Source: Posidonia oceanica
Taxonomy: Eukaryota; Streptophyta; Magnoliopsida; Alismatales; Posidoniaceae
DNA length: 64,000 nucleotides
Direction: 5' to 3'
NCBI GenBank assembly: GCA_037176725.1
Contig: JAZBRS010000011.1
Location: forward strand, 9,114,001 to 9,178,000
Shown here one piece after another: positions 45,479 to 56,949 of the stretch (position 1 is its first letter; every line of letters begins with the position of its first letter). The position numbers were made by a program, and so were the translations under genes. The notes under the pieces were generated by a model, which worked only from the letters and a program-made list of their open reading frames with translations, made no database searches and was not told where the DNA came from.

Positions 45479-48147
45479 ATGATGAATTCAAAGTGGAACT
45501 TGGATAGTGGTTGCTCTCGTCACATGACTGGAGATCATAATTTCCTGAGCACACTTAAGTCCAAAGATGAAGGAACTGTTATATTTGGAGACAATGCTAA
45601 AGGAACAATTGTCGGGATAGGAAATGTAGGTAATCCTGACAACCCTTCCCTTGAAAATGTTTTGTTAGTTGATGGTTTAAAACATAATTTAATTAGCATT
45701 AGTCAATTATGTGATATTGGTTACATAGTTTTATTTGATAAAAAGGAATGCACTATCTTTGAATCAACCACAAACAAAATAATATTTACTGGAAATAGAA
45801 AACATAATGTGTATAAAATTAAAGTATCCCATAAAATAAATAAAATAATATCATGTGTCACTTATACAAATGATGATGCTTGGCTGTGGCATAGAAGACT
45901 CGGTCATGCCAATATGGGACAATTATCTAAATTATCCAAAGGTGATTTTATTCATGGTTTACCAAAGATAGATTTCAAAAAGGATAGATTATATGATGCA
46001 TATCAATATGGAAAACAAATTAAATCTTCTTTCAAAACAAAAGAAATGATCTCTACTACCAAACCTCTGGAGCTAATTCATATTGATTTATTTGGTCATA
46101 GTAGAACCTTGAGTCTAGGAGGAAAAAGATATACTTTTGTTTTAGTAGATGATTTTTTGAGATTCACATGGGTGTTGTTTTTAACAAATAAAAATGATGT
46201 GTTTTCTGAATTTCAAAAGTTTTGCAAAATGACTCAAAATGAAAAGGGCTAAGTATTATTAAAATAAGAAGTGACTGTGGAAGAGAATTTGAGAATGAGG
46301 TTTTTGAAAATTTTTGTGAAGAAAACGGTTTTCAACATAATTTCTCTTTTCCTAGGACTCCACAACAAAATAGAGCTGTTGAAAGGAAAAATCGAACACT
46401 ACAAGAAATGGCTAAAACTATGCTTTGTGTAAACAATTTACCTCAGCATTTCTGGGCCGAAGCTGTCAATACAGCTTACTATATTTTAAATAGAGTTCTA
46501 CTTAGACCTGTTTTTAATAAAACTCCTTTTGAGCTTTGGTTTTGCAAGACTCCAAGAATTTCATATTTCAAGGTTTTTGGTTGCAAATGTTTTATTTTAA
46601 ACACCAAAGATAATTTGGATAAATTTGATTCCAAATCTGATAAAAGAATATTTCTTGGATATTCTTTTAGAAGCAAAGCATATAGAATATATAATAAAAG
46701 AACACTTACTATTGAGGAGTCAATGCATGTAAACTTTGATGAAAATTGCATCAAAATCATAAATCTAGAAAATGAAGAAAATAAACAAGAAAATAAAGTA
46801 AGAAAACTTGAAAACAATGAAAATACAAATAAACTTGAAGAAGTTAAAAATGACTCATCCAACTGGCAATTCGTTCAAGGTCATCCTAAAAAATAAATTC
46901 TTGGAGAAATCTCCAAAGGAATATTGACTAGATCCAAATTGGATCACGAATGTGCTTCATATGCATTCATCTCATCTATTGAGCCCAAAAATGTAAATGA
47001 GGTATGCAATGATGAATATTGGATGGTTGCTATGATTGAGGAATTAAATCAATTCAAACGAAACAATGTTTGAGAATTAGTTTCAAAACCCAAAGATCAT
47101 CAAATTATTGGAACAAAATGGATCTATAGAATTAAGTTAGATGAATCTAGGAACATAGTTAAAAATAAGGCTAGGTTAGTGGCACAAGGGTACAAACAAG
47201 AAGAATGAATCGACTTTGATGAAACTTATGCCCCAGTAGCCAGACTAGAATCAATAAGGATGTTATTAGCTTATGCAAGTTCCATGAACTTTAAGTTATA
47301 TCAAATGGATGTTAAAAGTGCCTTTTTGAATGGGGTGATTGAGGAAGAAGTATATGTGAAACAACCCCCTGGATTTGAAAATGAATTATACACTGATCAT
47401 GTATTTAAATTAAACAAAGCACTTTATGGTTTAAAGCAAGCTCCTAGAGCTTGGTATGACAAGTTAAAGAAATTTTTAATTGAAAAGGGCTTTGTTATTG
47501 GAGTTGCTGATACAACATTATTTATCAAGAAAAATGAAAAATGCATTCTATTAATCCAAATCTATGTTGATGATATCATTTTTGGATCAACTAATGAGGA
47601 TCTATGTGAAGAATTCTCAAACACTATGCAAAAAGAATTTGAAATGAGTATGATGGGAGAACTGAATTATTTTCTTGGATTTCAAGTAAAACAAATGAAT
47701 GAAGGAATATTCATCTTCCAAGAAAAATATACAAAAGAATTGTTGAAAAGATTTAGAATGGAAAACTCAAAGGAAGCTAAAACACCTATGAGTACAAACA
47801 CTAAGTTAGACAAGGATGAAAATGGGAAAAATGTAGATCAAAAGATGTATAGAGGCATGATTGGTTCCCTACTAGACCAGACATTATGTTTAGTGTATGT
47901 CTTTGTGCTAGATATCAAGCTGCATCTAATGAATCTCATCTGATTGCAGTTAAAAGAATATTTAGATATCTACATGGAACAACAGAATTAGGTTTATTCT
48001 ATTCTAAAAATACAAACTTAGAATTATTAGGATATAATGATCCTAATTATGCTGGATGTAAGACTGATAGAAAGAACACTAGTGGAACTTGTCAATTTTT
48101 AGAGCATTCATTAGTTTCTTGGCTTAGCAAGAAACAAAATAGTGTTG
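45479..48147 (+). pseudogene. pol of element E, part 1 (protease to RNase H), broken
   Basis: Contains the protease-like start WNLDSGCSRHMTGD (45490), GAG-pre-integrase (WLWHRRLGHANMGQLSKL), integrase (DLFGHSRT, VDDFLRFTWV, RSDCGREFEN where H is usual before G, and PQQNRAVERKNRT retaining the catalytic E), RT (IIGTKWIYRIK, VARLESIRMLLAYA, MDVKSAFLNGVIEEEVYVKQPPG, IYVDDIIFGS) and the RNase H start. Damage seen: a shift at about 46250, TAA at 46894, TGA for W at about 47072, TGA for G at about 47207, and a roughly 10-base loss near 47878. The frame ends at SKKQNSVAL where a giant LTR is inserted; it resumes at 56035 with STTEAEY. This was the Ty1/copia polyprotein. Confidence 0.88.
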
Positions 48148-49369
48148 CCTTATGTGACCTTTTCCCGGGAGCCCACGACAAGCCTCACATGCTGCCATAG
48201 CTTGCGATGCGATCGTGCCGTGAGAGGGGGGAAGAAGTTGCTGTCGGCAGTGAATCTAGGGAGAAACTCGACTCGAAAACATTGGGAAAATGCGAAGATA
48301 AAAGATATAAGACAAAAGGGAGTCGCCACCTAGTCTACTCAATCGGGAGACGAGGAAAATCGAGGAAAATAGGAAAAAACTACAAACGAATGCAAAACTA
48401 TGAAAAATGTATGACTCATGCCAAGGACAAGGGCAAGATGGTCATTGCGGGTCCAGAGAAAGGGTAAGGACTTCTGTTACGTGTGGGGAAGGTATTAGGC
48501 ACCCCCGACATACCCGAGGAATCGGTCTTTCTTGGCTAATCTCGCTCACATTTACAGGATATCGGCAAATGATTGCCTTGGACGAGGAATACTATGCCAT
48601 GCTATGGATGCTAAGATGCATGCCTAAATGCCAAAATGCTGTAATAACATGCCCAAGTGTAGACTCTAAATGCTGTGATGCATGAAAAAAGGGGAAACAT
48701 GCAAGCTATGAGCTGAGCTGCGCTGTCAGTGTTCCGAACGGGATGGTCCCTGGTTCGTAAGAACTTCTGACAGTAAACATCACTGCCCTAATGCAAATGC
48801 ATGCGATAAAACAAAACGCCGATAAAGCCACGCAATGCAAGTGTGCAACATGCAAAGGGGAAACAAAACAGAAGCGATTAATCACGCAAGGCGAGTGTGA
48901 AAAAAATCATCAAGTAAAAAGCCATGCAATGCAAGAGTGAAACAAGCAAAGGGGAAACAAAACAGGGTCGAAAAATCCTAATTTATATGCACGAGAAAAC
49001 AGACAATGGAAACGATGTATGCGGTGCAAGTGGTAAGGTCCTAAGTGATATGTAGTGATTCAGGTGGGCTTATCTTGAAGATCTGAGACCTGATCTGAAA
49101 TAACTTTGATTAGAATGGAAGATCATTCAACCAGGAAGACATGGATGGTTAGATCGTGAAAATCCAACGGTCCGATCAGAAGTTATTCAAGTTTCAAGTC
49201 AGATGGCTCAAGGGCCAGAAAAAGTAGTATAAACGGGGGTCTAAGTGCAAATTACCCCTATGTGTGTGCAATGCAGGGTGTCCTACATGTAATGAGGCTA
49301 ACAATGCTCAAATAGGTGCTAGGGTGTGATATGCGATGATATGAAGTTGCCATGCATGCAAGAATGCAA

Positions 49370-50880
49370 AAGATAGGGACCTAAATGCAATTAAAATAAA
49401 TACAGGGACCTAAGTACAATTATAGTAAATGTAGGGGCTAAAATGCAATTAGAGTAGATGTAAGGGCCTAAATACAAATTAAAATGAATGTAGGGGCCTA
49501 AATGCAAATTAAAATAAATGCAGAGGCCTAAATGCAAAATGCCACATGTGTAGATGCATGCAATGCAATAAGGTCCTAGATGTGTTTGGACTAAGGTGTA
49601 ATGTGCCTAAATGTAAGGGCTTAAATACAAATAATGCAAAACTACAGAAATAGCAATGCAGTGTGATTTAAATGCTTAATTAAATGATTAAACGCATTAA
49701 AAAAAGGACCTATGTGTAAATATGCAAAATTGTTGTGCTTAATGGCAATGCAATATGGTTTAATGCTCATTTAAATGAAAATGCAATGCATGAGGACTTA
49801 AATGTAATGAAACTAAAATACCGGATTAAATGCCAAAGTAATAAAGTTCTAAAAATGAGTTAAGTGGAATGTAATGCAAAAACAAGACTAACTTGCAATA
49901 AAAATAAAGTACTGGATTAAATGCTAAAGTAATAAAGCTCTGAAATGAAATTAAATGGAATATAATGCAAAATAGGACTAACTTGCAATAAAAATAAAGT
50001 ACTGGATTAAGTGCTAAGGTAATAAAGCTTTGAAATGAAATTAAATGGAATGTAATGCAAAACAGGACTAACTTGCAACAAAAATAAAGTACTGGATTAA
50101 ATGCTAAGGTAATAAAGCTCTGAAATGAAATTAAATGGAATATAATGCAAAACAGGACTAACTTGCAATAAAAATAAAGTACTGGATTAAATGCTAAAGT
50201 AATAAAGCTCTGAAATGAAATTAAATGGAATGTAATGCAAAATAGGACTAAAGTGTAATAAATCTAAAATACTAGATTAAAAGTTAATGTAGTAAAGTTT
50301 AAAATGGCATTTAAATGAAGTGCAATACAAAAAAAGGACCTGGATGCAATAAAAATAAAATGCCAGACCTAACTGTAAAGAAATAAAATGTAATGAACAC
50401 AACAGCTGGACCTACTTGTAATAAAACTAAAATAACAGACTAAATGTTATTGTAATAAGGTTTCAAATGAAAAATAAATGAAATCTAACAGATAAGTGAA
50501 CTCAACTGTAATAAAAATAAAGTTGCAGACTAAAACGTAATGTAATAAGGTTACAAAAAAGAAATTAAATGAAATCTAACATGTAACTGGACTAACTTGT
50601 AATAAAAGTAAAGTTACAGATTAAAAGCTAATGTAATAATGTTCTAAAAAGAAATTAAATGAAATCTAAACCAGGTCAGGATCTATTTGTAATAAAATAA
50701 ACCCACAGATTAAAACGTAATGCAATAAAGTTCAAATGAAAATTAAATGAAATCATACGCATAATTGGACCTGCATGTAATAAAGTAAAACTAAAATGAC
50801 TAAACATTAATGTAATGCAAATGTAATAAGGTAAGAAAAAAATAAAAGATACGAAAGCATTTAAATGAAATCAAACGATT
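49370..50880. repeat. 90-bp tandem array inside giant LTR
   Basis: In the best-preserved part ACTTGCAATAAAAATAAAGT recurs at 49891, 49981, 50071 and 50161, exactly 90 bp apart, with diverged copies at about 50251 and 50341. Outward to about 49370 and 50880 the monomers decay but keep GGACTAACTTG.AATAAA and AATGCAA words. The array is AT-rich and non-coding. Confidence 0.85.
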
Positions 50881-51141
50881 TAAAAAAAAAAGGAACAGTG
50901 AACCGTGTTGACACTCCATTTTGACTACCTGGAAGATGGTCGACCTCCCTGGAAAGTTTGCTTGGATTCTGGGATGGCTATTTCTTTTCAAATTAACCCA
51001 TTGTGACCTAAAAACCAAATCCCATTCCCAAACCAACCCTAAAACCCCACCTAAACCCCAAAACCATCACTCAAGCCTTTTACACCTTTTTTAAACCATT
51101 TCAAGGCAAAGCCAGCCCATTTCAGCCTTTGGCCTCCTAGA

Positions 51142-53237
51142 CGTGTTGGACGCTGGCACGGGCAGCGTCCAACGTTGGACGCACTCTGCACCAGCGTCCA
51201 ACGTCCCGGCAGTTGCAACGGCTGCTCCACCACCTCTGGCTCACCTCCCGTCCCCTCCGCCACCCGTACACACTTACTAGCCATCCCCTCACCACTCCCA
51301 GCCATCCACTACCTGCCAAGGCTGAGTTACTGCCCTGCCAAACCATCCTCTCCTCCCCAGCACCTCTTCCGCTCTCACCGCAGGTCACTGCCACCAGCCG
51401 CTTGATTCCTTGCCACCCACGACTTCGGCGACCTCCTGGCAAGCCCACGCCCTTTGCCTGCCACTCCTTGTGGCCTCCCCTCACTCCACGACCCCTGCCA
51501 TCCCTCTACAAAGCCTGCCATCACTTCTGCCTCGTCCCAGAACCCAACGGCAACCCAAACAAAACCCATGCAAACAACAACCTTCATCCGGATCCAGAGA
51601 CAACCTCACTTGTGCTACCAACAATTCGCCACTACCAGAGCCAAAAGCGACATCCCACGACCACTCCCAAGCTTCCAGCGCCCACTTCCGAGCCCCTAAC
51701 GCGTCCTAGTAGCTCGCCGGAGCAGCCTCGCCGCCACCTTTTGCGTCGCCGGCCAAGCACAGCAAACGGCCCTGCAAGTCGCAACCAAGTAGGCGCTCCT
51801 TCCCCTTAGCTAGCACACACACCCACGAGCATGCTAGGATAGCTAGTTTGCACACATGCCTCCTTGGCTGGCCAGAATAGCTTCTGCCGCAAGCCGCAAG
51901 GAGGAGGAGGTGGGTGGAGCATTCCACCCGCCCATTTTCGACACCGAGCATACCACCATGCTCGTCATCGTCCCCTCTTGCTTCCTAGCAAGCTGGATGA
52001 GGATTTTTGGCTGCCTTGGCCACTGTCCTTGGCCGGGAGCTTCCTCGGCCTATTGGACGCACAACCTGGTGCGTCCAACGTTGGACGTGCCTTGAGGCAG
52101 CGTCCAACACCCTACTGTTTGTTTACTTGCTTTTCTCCTTATTTTGTTGCCATGTTGCCATGATCTAAATGCCATATTCTGTATATTTATGTTGCATGCC
52201 TTCCTCTATGCTTCCAGTTGCTAGCATGCCTGATCCATGTTTGATCCTAGCTTAGATCTATGTTCTTGGCTTTCGATCATTTTGCTGTTCTTTAGTGTTG
52301 GACGCTGGATTGCATCGTGTCCTATGTTGGACGCTGGTGCATCCAGCGTCCAATGCTTCTGCTTAGCTCACATGTGTTTAATGCTTGCATAATGCTTTGA
52401 TCTTGTTATGGTCGTTTGATCCATGTTTGCATGTGAGTGTTTAGCCTTCTTAGCAGCTATTATCAAGTTTGCTTGGCTTGCCATCCGTGTTTTTGCAGGT
52501 TTGTTAATGTTTGTGCCTCCCTCTGTGTTGGACGTCGCTACAGCCAGCGTCCTATATTGGATGCAGGTAGTGCTAGCGTCCAATGCACTGGTTGAGTTCC
52601 CCTTTGTGCATGCTTTACAGATGTTGCTTTATTTAGATTTTTATTCAATCCCTATATGCATGCCTAGCCTATGTTTGTTTACAGCAACCTAAATCCATGC
52701 TACGATGTTTCCTTGCTAGTTTGCATGCTATCTTGCCATCTGCTTGTTCCAGAGTGTTGGACACTGTATGTTCTAGCGTCCAACACCCTGCAGTAGTTCA
52801 AATCTCATCCATGCTTGCATCTTGCTATCAAATCTTATTCTGGTTATTTATCTTGATTGCCTTGCATGTTATACATGTCATGCACTCTCATGCAGCATTT
52901 ACATCGCATTCATATAGCCTGCATGCATGCATTTTTTCTCAAAAAGCATGGCTTGGTTGTTGGACGCCCTAGATCTTAGCGTCCAACATTGGACGCTGTC
53001 ATTCTGAGCGTCCAACACCCTCTGCTCATTTTAAAATCGCCTTGATCTTGCTTCTGGTTTCTGGGCCTCGTGTTTTGGTTTCCCAGCATGTTCTATATGC
53101 TCTTGGTTTTTTACATTGCATTAAATCCATAATTTCTAAGCTTGCATTGCATGTTTTCTGCATTTTGGCTTCTGCCTATGTAGGATGCTAGCTATCCCAG
53201 CGTCCAACATTGGACGCTGCTGGTAGCTGCGTCCAAC
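51142..53237. repeat. Seven GTTGGACGC nested-palindrome cassettes in nested LTR
   Basis: At about 51142-51204, 52047-52110, 52294-52353, 52527-52585, 52753-52791 (half cassette), 52957-53018 and 53179-53237. From the second on, spacings are 247, 233, 226, 204 and 222 bp. The best copies contain the perfect palindrome GCGTCCAACGTTGGACGC in the centre, flanked by GTTGGACGC and GCGTCCAAC outside. Confidence 0.85.
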
Positions 53238-53429
53238 ACTTGCAGTAAGCTGCACCTCCGTGTTAATCGCCGAATCCGTTTTGATCGCCGCCCCTTGCAT
53301 TTTGTTGGTCCCGGTACATGCCTACGACACCCATGCATGCAGTCGGGACCCTGTTTTGGTTTTGCGCCTTGCGTTACACGCTTTCCCATGGTTTTCGCCT
53401 CGGACTCGCTTTTCCTTTTGCATATCGCT

Positions 53430-53860
53430 CACCTGCATTGTTTTCCATGCTGCTTTTGCATTGTTTTTCGCGCTTTTGCATTGTTTTCCACGCTATTGCA
53501 ACATTTTCTGCCATTTTTGCATTGTTTTCTGTGCTTGCATGGTTTTCCGTACTTTGCATCGTTTTCCGTGTCGCTTTTGCATTGTTTTCCGCACTTGCAT
53601 CGTTTTCCGCGCTTTTGCATTGTTTTCTGCGCTTTTGCATCGTTTCCCGCACTTGCATCACTTTCGCTTTCCCTTTTGCATTGTTTTCCGCGCCTGCATC
53701 GTTTTTCACGCTGCTTTTGCATCGTTTCCTGCACTTGCATCGTTTTCGGTGTTGTTTGCATCGTTTTCCGTGCTTGCACCGTTTTCCGCGCCCACTTTCG
53801 CCTTATCCCTTGCATGTTGCTTGCATTGCATGGTTTTCCTCGCAGTTTTGCTTTATCGCC
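53430..53860. repeat. Short tandem array of GCATCGTTTTCCGC words
   Basis: About 20 copies of GCAT(T/C)GTTTTCCGCGC followed by CTTTT or ACTT, at irregular 17-20 and 34-40 bp steps. All three plus frames stay open through it, which is an effect of the repeat rather than coding. Confidence 0.8.
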
Positions 53861-55379
53861 TGCATTTGCATTAGGGCAGTGATGCTTACTGCCTAGGTGT
53901 TCTTACGAACTAGGGCTTGCCCGTTTGGAACTCTAGCAGCGTTGCTGAGCCTATAGGTTGCACGTTTAATTTCCCCTGCATGGCTTTCAAGCTCTTAAGC
54001 ATTTAAAGCATTAGGCATGCATTGCATCTATCGCCCTAGGGCGTACAGTAAAAGGCAAGCAATTATTGGCATTCCTACATTTGCGAGTGAGAATGCCTAG
54101 AAAGACCGATTCCTCGGGCGTGTCGGGGGTGCCTAACACCTTCTCCGCACGTAACAGGAGTCCTTACCCTTCTCTTGTCGTGCATCTGCATTGCTTTTTG
54201 CATGCTTTCTGATTGCATTTTGCTTCCCTTGTATCTCCTTTATCCGTTTTTCCTAGTTTTTTCGATTTTAATAAAAGTAGGTGGCGACTCCCTTTTTCTT
54301 CTTTTTTCCCTTTGATTCCGTCTCTGTTTTCGGTGTTTTGAGTCAAGTTTCCTCCTCGGAGCACTCGCATATAGTGAACCTAGTTCTGATCGGTGCACGC
54401 GAGCTTTGGCATCGTGCATGGACGATCCGAATTTCAGGATTACTACAAACCGCGAGCTCGCCGGGGATGACGATCTCATGCCGATGCTCTAGGGGGTCGG
54501 CAGAGCTGCGGAGAGGCTTGGAAGCCAGAGGCAGTTGTCCCGGAGGCATGGGAGGCGTCATCGGCGTGGAACGACGTCTGGAGCGCTCTGTCGGCTCCGG
54601 TCTATGGTTGCAGGCACAACTGCGGGCAGAGGAGGAGGTGCAGGCGTCAGCGGGGCTCGCTCAGTGCGTGGCTGAGCTCGTGGAGGTCCGGAGAGTCGGT
54701 CTGGAGGTGAGGGGAGCGCCCGGTGCAACGGAGCTCGCTCGCCGCTGGTGGCCGTCGCCAGGGAAGACGATGGGTTCCGGTGAGGCAAAATGGTGAGATA
54801 CAAACCAGAAGACACAGGTGACGATCCAGGAAGCAAGAGGGGGACCTAACGAAGCTAGTGGGTACGTTCATTACCTGTAAGCGTGTTCGGAGGGGTTTAA
54901 CAACCTCAGATGGGTGCGACTGAGTTGCGGCGAGCGAAGGCGGCGCTGGGAGGCTTCAGGCGCCATTCGGGCATGTCGACGGAGGTGCGGGGAGGGTCCA
55001 GGAAGCAATGGACGGTCCTCTCCTCCTCTCTACAGTCAGATGGCCGAAGTGGGTGCTGTCGGTGATTTTTCTCTCTCTTTCTTCTCTCTGTGGCTCTCAC
55101 CGTGGTTGGCTCTTGCAGGTGGGTTCGTGGGTGGTTCCTGGAGGTGGAGAACGATGGAGGAATGGTCGTGGAAGCAAGGGAGAGGAGAAGACAGGAGGCA
55201 GAACAGCCAATGCAGTCCAGCAGAAGAAGTTTTCTTTTTCTCTCTCCTAGGTTATTCTTCTCTCCTCCTAGGTTATTCCTCCTATTATATACTGGTGGGG
55301 AGATGAGGAGGGCCAATGGATTCGATCTGGGTAGAGGGGATGGCTGGCCAGGATGAGGGTGAGGTGGAGGCAATGGGTT

Positions 55380-55980
55380 TAGGATTTTGGTTTCCAAATG
55401 GGGATGGAAAAATGGGATTAGGGTTTAAGGTTTTTGAATGACACTTGGGTTTGGGATTTGAATGCATGGGTTTAGGGTTTGAGTGGATGGGCTTTGAGTG
55501 GAATATGGGTTTAAGGTTTGAATGGATGGGTTTTGAAAGGAATATGGGTTTAGGGTTTGAATGGAATGAGTTTAGGGTTTGAGTGGATGGGTTTTGAATG
55601 GAATATGGGTTTAAGGTTTGAATGGATGGTTTTTGAAAGGAATATGGGTTTAGGGTTTGAATGGAATTGGTTTAGGGTTTTGGGCTTTGGCTTTAACTGG
55701 GATTTGAAATGGGATTAGGGTTTAGGGTTTGTGGATAGTTGTGGGTCTCTGGTTTGTGAATGGTTGTGGGTTTAGGGTTTGTGAATGGTTGTGAAAATGG
55801 GATTTGAAATGGGATTAGGGTTTAGGGTTTGTGAGTGGTTGTGGGTCTCTGGTTTGTGAATGGTTGTGGGTTTAGGGTTTAGGGTTTTGGTTGTGAAAAT
55901 GGGTGCGGGGTTTAGGATTTTTGGTTATGAAAATGGGTGTGGGGTTTAGGGTTTTTTGGTTGTGAAAATGGGTGTGGGTT
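55380..55980 (-). repeat. Telo-box-like AAACCCTAAACCC array near LTR start
   Basis: On the plus strand GGGTTTAGGGTTTG recurs about ten times between longer units with GAATGGATGGGTTTTGA or GTGAATGGTTGTGGG. On the minus strand this gives AAACCCTAAACCC, matching the plant telo-box AAACCCTAA. It sits 90-700 bp upstream of the minus-strand TATA-like sequence at 55283-55292. Confidence 0.7.
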
Positions 55981-56034
55981 TAAGGAGAGGAAACCATCAA
56001 CACAAAGAATCAAAAATGGGGTGTCTACACCTTA

Positions 56035-56343
56035 TCCACTACTGAGGCAGAATACATTGCAGCTGGATGTTGTTGTACCCAAATATTATGGATGAACCAG
56101 ACCTTAAAAGATTTTGACTTAATATTTAATACAACACCTATAATGTGTGATAATACAAGTGCAATAAATATTTCTAAAAGTCCTGCAAATCATTCAAGAA
56201 CTAAACACATTGAAGTGAGACACCATTTTTTAAGAGATCATGTTGCAAACAGTAATATAAAATTAGAATTTATTTCAACAACTGATCAGTTTGCAGATAT
56301 TTTTACAAAACCACTTAATGAATCACAATTTGTAAAAATTTGA
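56035..56343 (+). pseudogene. pol of element E, part 2 (end of RNase H)
   Basis: Continues the RNase H broken at 48147: STTEAEYIAAGCCCTQILWMNQTL, then the catalytic-site block MCDNTSAINISKSP, HSRTKHIEVRHHFLRDHV, and FADIFTKPLNESQF, ending with TGA at 56341-56343. This segment itself is uninterrupted. With 45479-48147 it completes the copia polyprotein. Confidence 0.88.
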
Positions 56344-56412
56344 AGACATCTAGGTTTATGTAAGATAGGTGATCTTGAATAAACATTTTATAAATAATAA
56401 TATCATCTTAGA

Positions 56413-56949
56413 GATCAAAATCGGTATACCGAAATCCATCAGCTTTCTGATTTCTATATAAATCTGACAAAATTTTGAAACATCGTTTTTTACCGGATTT
56501 CTGAAATTCCCTGATTTGGAAGATCATTTTCGATCGGTATTCCAAAAATCCCTATTTCGGAAGATCATTTTTGACCGATTTTCCGAAAATCCCTGTTTCG
56601 GAAGATCATTTTGGTCTGGTCTACCGATTATGCAGAAAAATGAAAATCCTGTAGATTTTTCGATGAACCGATATTCAGCGGTATTCCGAAATTCCTTGAT
56701 TCAGAAGTTCAATTTTGTCCGATGTACCGATTTGCATGTAAAACAAAAATTAAATAGATTTTCGTCGGTAAACCGATTTTAATCGATGTTCTGAAAATCT
56801 CTGATTCGGAAGGATATTTTGCTCTGGAAGAATGAATTACTATTTTATATATAATAAATCGAAATACCGTTATAATTTTGGTATACCGTTTTTTATTTTA
56901 AATCATTTCTTCGGTTGTAAAACCTTGGTTTCAAACCTTCCTATAAATA
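56413..56949 (+). promoter_or_regulatory. Internal dyad array and TATA box upstream of ORF3
   Basis: Between the pol stop and ORF3 lie about ten CGG-N4-CCG-like dyads (TCGGTATACCGA at 56421, TCGGTATTCC, CGGTATTCCG, CGGTAAACCGA and relatives) spread over 56419-56890. TATAAATA follows at 56942-56949 and a CT-rich leader leads to the ORF3 start at 57130. The arrangement copies the LTR promoter at 42873-43301. Confidence 0.6.

Larger units (their letters stand above)
50906..54447 (+). mobile_element. Nested family-1 solo LTR (3542 bp), AACCG duplication
   Basis: Starts TGTTGACACTCCATTTTG, ends TTCAGGATTACTACA, flanked by AACCG at 50901-50905 and 54448-54452. It is inserted head-on in another LTR of its own family. 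It holds seven palindrome cassettes, the block 51870-51950 shared with 1000-1070 (reversed), a short tandem array (53430-53860), and the conserved end block 54085-54350 with GGTGGCGACTCCC. The overlapping frames inside have no domains. Confidence 0.9.
48153..56029 (-). mobile_element. Giant family-1 solo LTR (about 4.3 kb without nested LTR), CCTTA duplication
   Basis: The minus strand starts TGTAGACACCCCATTTTTGA (56029) and ends GGGAAAAGGTCACA (48153). CCTTA is duplicated at 48148-48152 and 56030-56034, and removal restores the pol frame of element E. A second LTR (50906-54447) is nested within. No coding domain is present. From its promoter side it holds a telo-box-rich tract (55380-55980), a minus-strand TATA-like box (55283-55292), GC-rich leader-like DNA, a 90-bp tandem array (49370-50880), and the conserved block near its end (48270-48540). 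Confidence 0.9.

Noticed and set aside
51213..51809. 198-codon plus-strand frame, proline/serine-rich
   Set aside because: CC-rich LTR sequence open in several frames and both strands; no motif.
53260..53896. Overlapping 192-204 codon frames rich in F, C, A and H
   Set aside because: They arise from a short tandem DNA repeat that leaves several frames open on both strands; no domain, no conserved start.
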